From contig JAFUPT010000160.1 of NCBI GenBank assembly GCA_017481065.1, forward strand, positions 1 to 18,360: 18,360 nt of DNA, read 5' to 3'. The position numbers and the translations under genes were made by a program. This document shows positions 13,841 through 18,360 of this stretch, piece by piece (within the stretch, counting starts at the first letter, position 1; the number at the start of each line of letters is the position of its first letter). Origin of the DNA: Clostridia bacterium. Its GTDB lineage: Bacteria > Bacillota_A > Clostridia > Christensenellales > Aristaeellaceae. Under the pieces are notes generated by a model. It did no database searches. It was not told the DNA's origin and was given only the letters and a program-made list of their open reading frames with translations.

Positions 13841-14183
13841 ATGCTTTCTTATCCTGCGGGAGCTGGTCAAACAGCTTTGCAAACTCCAACGTGCTTTCAT
13901 CGAAGTTCATTATCTCAAAATACTTCTCGCTATCATCATCTGTAGAAAGCGACAGAGGAGCGTCCCCCATTTTTTCTAAGATGTCGTTCAGCGCAATACC
14001 GATTGCGCTGGCGACTTTTCTTATTGCAGTAAGAGAAGGTACAACAGGCAGGCCAGTTTTCGTATTCTTATTGCTTTCAAGCATTGAGATATACGCATTG
14101 GACATCTGGCACATCTTCGCAAAATCGCGCTGCGAAAGGTTGTGCTCCTGTCTGTATTCTCTCACAATTTCACCAAGCGTCAA
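13800..14183 (-). CDS. XRE family phage repressor (CI-like, no protease domain)
   Basis: A 127-aa regulator with an N-terminal helix-turn-helix (residues 4-70; LSQRDFAKMCQMSNAYISML is the HTH proper), an acidic linker (STDDDSEKYFE) and a short helical C-terminus likely used for oligomerisation. It starts with TTG at 14183, eight bases after AAGGAGG; no ATG fits. It has a consensus promoter, and an 18-bp palindrome covers its -10, which points to autoregulation. The gene is divergent from the second XRE gene, forming a lysis-lysogeny type switch. There is no LexA-like Ser/Lys peptidase domain, so direct RecA-stimulated self-cleavage is not expected; induction would need another protein. Confidence 0.9.
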   Translation of the reverse strand: MTLGEIVREYRQEHNLSQRDFAKMCQMSNAYISMLESNKNTKTGLPVVPSLTAIRKVASAIGIALNDILEKMGDAPLSLSTDDDSEKYFEIMNFDESTLEFAKLFDQLPQDKKAFILGEMRAFLQAQ

Positions 14184-14205
14184 AGCAATGTCCTCCTTGC
14201 CTCTT

Positions 14206-14223
14206 TGTATAACCGATTATACA
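14206..14223. promoter_or_regulatory. Operator candidate over the repressor -10
   Basis: TGTATAA-CCGA-TTATACA is an inverted repeat with perfect seven-base arms. It overlaps the repressor's -10 hexamer (14216-14221), the classic position for negative autoregulation. Confidence 0.7.
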
Positions 14224-14244
14224 GGATTAAGCGTCCGTTGTCAA
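14216..14244 (-). promoter_or_regulatory. Consensus promoter of the XRE repressor
   Basis: On the minus strand a perfect TTGACA (14239-14244) and a perfect TATAAT (14216-14221) are separated by 17 bp. The TTG start codon lies 33 bp downstream of the -10. Confidence 0.9.
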
Positions 14245-14252
14245 TCGGGCTG

Positions 14253-14265
14253 AACAAAATTTGTT
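14253..14265. promoter_or_regulatory. Small palindrome between the divergent promoters
   Basis: AACAAA-A-TTTGTT has perfect six-base arms and sits midway between the -35 elements of the two divergent promoters. It is a possible operator, but AT-rich palindromes of this size can arise by chance. Confidence 0.35.
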
Positions 14266-14273
14266 AAATGGGG

Positions 14274-14303
14274 TTGACAAGACATATCACCATGGTGTAC
14301 TAT
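14274..14303 (+). promoter_or_regulatory. Early promoter of the plus-strand operon, with spacer palindrome
   Basis: TTGACA (14274-14279) and TACTAT (14298-14303) are 18 bp apart. The perfect ten-base palindrome CACCATGGTG (14288-14297) fills the spacer and would block polymerase if bound by a repressor. The plus-strand XRE gene starts about 47 bp downstream. Confidence 0.75.
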
Positions 14304-14304
14304 T

Positions 14305-14320
14305 GTTATGTCGACTGAAC
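14305..14320. promoter_or_regulatory. Imperfect copy of the GTTAAGTCGACTTAAC palindrome
   Basis: GTTATGTCGACTGAAC matches the perfect palindrome at 14545-14560 in 14 of 16 positions and begins two bases after the early -10, covering the likely transcription start. It is a candidate operator of the small XRE protein. Confidence 0.6.
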
Positions 14321-14349
14321 ACTCTGGTTTGACAGAAAGGAGGTCCAGC

Positions 14350-14559
14350 ATGGGTTTCAAACTCAAGGAAGCACGAAATAAGCGAAATATGTCCCAGCAG
14401 GAGCTTTCGGATAAGAGCGGTGTGAGCCGCGTAACGATTGCTTTGATCGAAAGCGGCAAGACTCAGGATGTCTTGGCTAGTACAATCCTGAAACTCGCCA
14501 ATGCGCTTGATATGTCTGCTGGTGATATTTTTTTTGCCGACGATGTTAAGTCGACTTAA
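14350..14559 (+). CDS. Small XRE family regulator (Cro-like position)
   Basis: A 69-aa single-domain helix-turn-helix protein: MGFKLKEARNKRNMSQQELS, then GVSRVTIALIESGK as the HTH, with the domain filling residues 3-62. It is first in the plus-strand early operon, divergent from the repressor, so it occupies the Cro position and probably represses one or both promoters. The ATG at 14350 has AAAGGAGGT seven bases upstream. An earlier in-frame ATG at 14308 overlaps the promoter's start region and lacks a ribosome binding site, so I reject it. The stop codon lies inside a perfect 16-base palindrome whose imperfect twin sits at its own promoter. Confidence 0.9.
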   Translation: MGFKLKEARNKRNMSQQELSDKSGVSRVTIALIESGKTQDVLASTILKLANALDMSAGDIFFADDVKST

Positions 14560-14560
14560 C
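14545..14560. promoter_or_regulatory. Perfect 16-bp palindrome GTTAAGTCGACTTAAC
   Basis: A perfect inverted repeat around a GTCGAC core that overlaps the stop codon of the small XRE gene. It lies exactly 240 bp from its imperfect copy at 14305-14320. A pair of sites this far apart suggests cooperative or looped binding. Confidence 0.7.
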
Positions 14561-14614
14561 GCTATTATCCAAACCACAAGACAAGAAACCACATTATCAG
14601 AGAGGAGGAAAAGC

Positions 14615-14812
14615 GTGGACCAGTCAACCTGCTCCATCAAGATCGACACCTCCCTAATCCCAGAGAGCGTAAGCGACGAAATCAGTCGCATTGTATTCAG
14701 AAGCGTGCGGGAATTCTTCAGCAATATGACCCCCGCGCAGAAGGAGGATTACGAGCGCTGGAGAGCTGAGTACAGGAATCGCAAATCTACGGGAGGAGGT
14801 GAAAAGACGTGA
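14615..14812 (+). CDS. Unrecognised 65-aa early phage protein
   Basis: A small charged protein starting with GTG at 14615, nine bases after a strong GAGAGGAGG. I do not recognise the family. The central part (residues about 17-55, including ISRIVFRSVREFFSNM and TPAQKEDYERWRAEYRNR) is predicted mostly helical, with an acidic first half and a basic C-terminal end. No membrane segment or metal ligands are present. The frame is open further upstream but without another ribosome binding site. It ends in a GTGA overlap with the next gene, so the two are translationally coupled. Confidence 0.7.
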   Translation: MDQSTCSIKIDTSLIPESVSDEISRIVFRSVREFFSNMTPAQKEDYERWRAEYRNRKSTGGGEKT

Positions 14813-15279
14813 AGGCAAAAAAAGAAGTGGCTGCTCTGCTGGAACAGAAGCAACCACAGACAAAAAACCACACCCCCATTATAGCCGAGGAGCAGAAATC
14901 CGTCAAGACGAATCTCGCTGATCTGTCACAGCTGCGAGAGCATGCAAAGGTCAAAGCAACGGATATGGTTGAAGTTGTGCAGGGCATCTACCCGCGCTAC
15001 GACAAGTACATTCATTCCAAATGCGAGAACGGCAAGGAATACGGAATTCAGCTTCGGCCAGATGCAACCAAGGCCCTGATTCAGCGGTTTGCCCCGGAGT
15101 TTCTGGAAAAGCCCCGGAAGCCGAACCGCAAGAAGCCCAACCGAATCCAAGCACGGCTTCCGGATGCTCTGTACGAGCAGTTGCAACAACATCTACAGCA
15201 GACCGGCGCAACGGCGCAAGATTTCCTAGAAGGGCTGGTCGCCCAGTTCTTCAAGCCTCCCGACAGCTCGAAGGAGTGA
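14809..15279 (+). CDS. Phage protein with C-terminal ribbon-helix-helix-like domain
   Basis: A 156-aa protein starting with GTG at 14809, inside the stop of the previous gene, with GGAGGAGG upstream. Residues 1-60 are lysine- and glutamine-rich and probably flexible. Residues 60-100 contain a conserved-looking block (YPRYDKYIHSKCENGKEYGI). After a basic linker (KPRKPNRKKPNR) residues 112-147 read RIQARLPDALYEQLQQHLQQ with a following helix. That is the strand-helix-helix pattern of Arc/CopG-type DNA-binding domains. I infer a DNA-binding role, perhaps in early regulation or replication initiation. I do not recognise the whole protein. It is coupled to the zinc-ribbon gene, whose ribosome binding site lies in its last codons. 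Confidence 0.75.
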   Translation: MKAKKEVAALLEQKQPQTKNHTPIIAEEQKSVKTNLADLSQLREHAKVKATDMVEVVQGIYPRYDKYIHSKCENGKEYGIQLRPDATKALIQRFAPEFLEKPRKPNRKKPNRIQARLPDALYEQLQQHLQQTGATAQDFLEGLVAQFFKPPDSSKE

Positions 15280-15283
15280 CGAC

Positions 15284-15517
15284 ATGTTCAGACCTTCCCT
15301 TGATCTTCCCGACCATCCTGTCATCAGGAACATGGAACGCACCGGCTATCCTGATGGCCGGGAACCCGGAATCGCACATTGCCCGATCTGCGGCAAAGAG
15401 TGCGAAACCATCTACCGCGACCAGCACGGCGACATCTTCGGCTGCGGCGAGTGCATCCAGATCGACGATGCCTACGATGTTGCAGAGTGCTTCCCCGACA
15501 AAGAAAGGAGCTATTAA
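15284..15517 (+). CDS. Small zinc-ribbon phage protein
   Basis: A 77-aa protein with two cysteine knuckles, CPIC (Cys33, Cys36) and CGEC (Cys54, Cys57), separated by a short strand-rich segment. This is a classic zinc ribbon; an extra Cys40 lies between them. The remainder is acidic with no other motif. GAAGGAG in the tail of the previous gene serves as ribosome binding site for the ATG at 15284. The stop codon directly abuts the ATG of the ATPase gene. Such small zinc ribbons are common in phage early operons; the function is unknown and could be protein or nucleic-acid binding. Confidence 0.78.
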   Translation: MFRPSLDLPDHPVIRNMERTGYPDGREPGIAHCPICGKECETIYRDQHGDIFGCGECIQIDDAYDVAECFPDKERSY

Positions 15518-16462
15518 ATGGCAATCATCAGACCCGAGAACATGGATTTCTCCAAGCAGACCTTTTCCGCGATCATCTACGGCAGCCCCGGCGTTGGCAA
15601 AACTACCCTGGCACTCTCTGCCCCCGATCCCGTCCTGATCGACTTCGACCGCGGCATTTCCCGTGTCCGCGCACAGCATCGTCGAGCCGCCATCATGTGC
15701 GATACCTACGAAGAAGTCCTGGCCGATGTGAAGTCCCCGGAGATGGCCGAATTCAAGACGCTGGTCATCGACACCGGCGGCAGCTTCGTTACCTTCCTGA
15801 AAGATTGGGCTCTTCGCGTCAAGGGTGCCCGCCAGAAGAACGGCGAGTTCAACGCGCTCAAGGGCTTTGGTTACGTCAAGTCCGAGTTCAACGAATTTAC
15901 CGAGTACGTCAAGACCGTCCTGAACAAGAACGTCATCTACGTTTTCCACTCTCAGGAGCAGGCCGATAAGGACGGCAATCCCACCCAGCGCCTCATGTGC
16001 GAAGGTAGCGTCCGCAACACCGTTTGGAATCCCTGTGATTTCGGCGGCTATGTTCAGATGATCGGTTCCCAGCGCATGATTTGTTTTTCTCCTGAGCAGG
16101 AGTATTTCGCCAAAGGTACCCATGGCATTACCGGCCGCTGGCCTGTGCCGGAGCTCGACGGTACCGCCCCCAACGATTTCATGACCCGTCTGTTTGAACA
16201 GGCCAGAGCCAACATTGCCAAAGAGCGCGAACAGTACGAGCCGCTGCGCAAGCTGTACGAGGAAACCATGGAGAACGTCCGTGTCATCATCGACAACGTG
16301 GTTGATGCTGAAACTGCCGATTCTGCCGCCCGTGTAATTCCCGAACTGGAACATGCCCTGACCAGCAAGAAGGAAGCGTCCGCACTGCTGAAGGCCAAGA
16401 CCGACAGCCTCAATCTCAAGTATTCCAAGGAAGAAGGCTGCTACGTTCCGAGGGAGGGGTAA
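15518..16462 (+). CDS. Sak4-like phage recombination ATPase (AAA_24 type)
   Basis: A 314-aa RecA-fold ATPase. Walker A is GSPGVGKT (residues 22-29, Lys28), Walker B ends in TLVIDT (Asp85), and VFHSQEQ (His144, Gln146) resembles the sensor segment of this family. The C-terminal 100 residues are mostly helical. This is the layout of phage nucleotide-binding proteins grouped with Sak4, which assist single-strand annealing or strand exchange with a cognate SSB. It starts directly after the zinc-ribbon stop, with AAAGGAG upstream. A RecB-like nuclease follows three bases after its stop, and SSB is encoded further down the operon, which strengthens the recombination call. A purely helicase-loader role is an alternative. 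Confidence 0.85.
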   Translation: MAIIRPENMDFSKQTFSAIIYGSPGVGKTTLALSAPDPVLIDFDRGISRVRAQHRRAAIMCDTYEEVLADVKSPEMAEFKTLVIDTGGSFVTFLKDWALRVKGARQKNGEFNALKGFGYVKSEFNEFTEYVKTVLNKNVIYVFHSQEQADKDGNPTQRLMCEGSVRNTVWNPCDFGGYVQMIGSQRMICFSPEQEYFAKGTHGITGRWPVPELDGTAPNDFMTRLFEQARANIAKEREQYEPLRKLYEETMENVRVIIDNVVDAETADSAARVIPELEHALTSKKEASALLKAKTDSLNLKYSKEEGCYVPREG

Positions 16463-16465
16463 GCA

Positions 16466-18039
<1,574 letters not shown>

Positions 18040-18056
<17 letters not shown>

Positions 18057-18276
18057 TCATTGTAATCCCTCAGATGGCCTTGTTGCCATTTCAGTCGATG
18101 AATTCAGGCATCTTGTGTACGAAGAAGCGCGGAGCGACATCGTCAAGCATTTGCTGATGGCCGAGAAATCAGCCTACATCGATTCCAACGCCATTCGTAT
18201 CGTAATGGGATTCAAGCCCATCGTTGCCACGATCCCCAATACTCCCGACCCGTTGAAGGAGACGCCTGATGAATAA
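18040..18276 (+). CDS. Unrecognised 78-aa early phage protein
   Basis: A small acidic protein of unknown family. After a polar start, residues 14-40 (LVAISVDEFRHLVYEEARSD) look like one strand and a helix, followed by a helix around LLMAEKSAYIDSNAIRIVMG. The phrase 'ISVDEFRHLV' followed by an acidic helix is common in small phage proteins of similar operons. AAGGAGGATCCTC precedes the ATG at 18040. It overlaps the previous gene by 17 nt and the SSB gene by 8 nt, so it is cotranscribed with SSB. Confidence 0.7.
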
Positions 18277-18360
18277 AGCAATTCTCATTGGCAACCTTGC
18301 CTCTGACCCCGAGTTCAGAACGACCCAAAGCGGTATCAGCTACGTTTCGTTCCGAATCGC
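18269..18360 (+). CDS. ssb: Single-stranded DNA-binding protein, 5' end (runs off the window)
   Basis: The first 30 codons of an SSB, cut by the right edge. MNKAILIGNLASDPEFRTTQ followed by SGISYVSFRIA is the first OB-fold strand pair of bacterial and phage SSBs (compare MNxxxLIGRLTxDPExRxTxxG..VxxFxxA). GAAGGAG eight bases upstream supports the ATG at 18269. Its position in the element's operon, after the Sak4-like ATPase and nuclease, marks it as the element's own SSB rather than the chromosomal copy. Sak4-type proteins are reported to rely on a cognate SSB. Confidence 0.93.
   Translation, partial: MNKAILIGNLASDPEFRTTQSGISYVSFRI

Noticed and set aside
14308..14349. Earlier ATG giving a 14-residue longer small XRE protein
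   Set aside because: It lies in the transcription start region and operator, lacks a ribosome binding site, and the HTH family begins at the ATG at 14350.

Overview
The window looks like a chromosomal segment of a moderately GC-rich anaerobic Bacillota (Clostridia-type), ending inside an integrated prophage or related element. The evidence is strong AGGAGG-type ribosome binding sites, a tryptophan T-box leader, a B12-dependent (class II) ribonucleotide reductase, a desulfoferrodoxin, and DUF1576 and DUF554 membrane proteins. I cannot name the species.

Left part (1 to about 11.8 kb, host). On the minus strand lie the 5' part of L-arabinose isomerase (araA, cut by the window edge), a translationally coupled pair (MaoC-like hydratase then DUF554 membrane protein), a stand-alone TrpB2-type tryptophan synthase beta chain, a coupled pair (DUF1576 membrane protein then an unrecognised 123-aa protein), and a LysR regulator. 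The trpB2 gene sits behind a near-consensus promoter, a T-box with a UGG specifier and an intrinsic terminator. The LysR gene is divergent from a BrnQ-type branched-chain amino acid transporter. On the plus strand follow desulfoferrodoxin (superoxide reductase), an AdoCbl-dependent ribonucleoside-triphosphate reductase with an ATP cone, and a TatD-family DNase.

Right part (about 11.8 kb to the end, mobile element). A large serine recombinase on the minus strand points at tatD, and its reading frame runs 97 nt into the 3' end of tatD. This is what an attL junction next to the integrase would produce. Behind the integrase is a 300-bp control region with four CGKATCA direct repeats about 20 bp apart, each preceded by an A/T tract. 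A 39-aa small ORF follows. Next comes a classical divergent switch: a TTG-started XRE repressor on the minus strand and a small XRE regulator on the plus strand, with several palindromic operator candidates.

The plus-strand early operon then runs with overlapping or abutting genes: a 65-aa protein, a protein with a C-terminal ribbon-helix-helix, a zinc-ribbon protein, a Sak4-like/AAA_24 ATPase, a PD-(D/E)XK (RecB/Cas4-like) nuclease, a NinB-like protein, a DUF3268-type zinc-finger protein, a 78-aa protein and single-stranded DNA-binding protein (cut by the window edge). Together these read as a phage DNA replication and recombination module. I saw no tRNA, rRNA, insertion sequence or CRISPR array.
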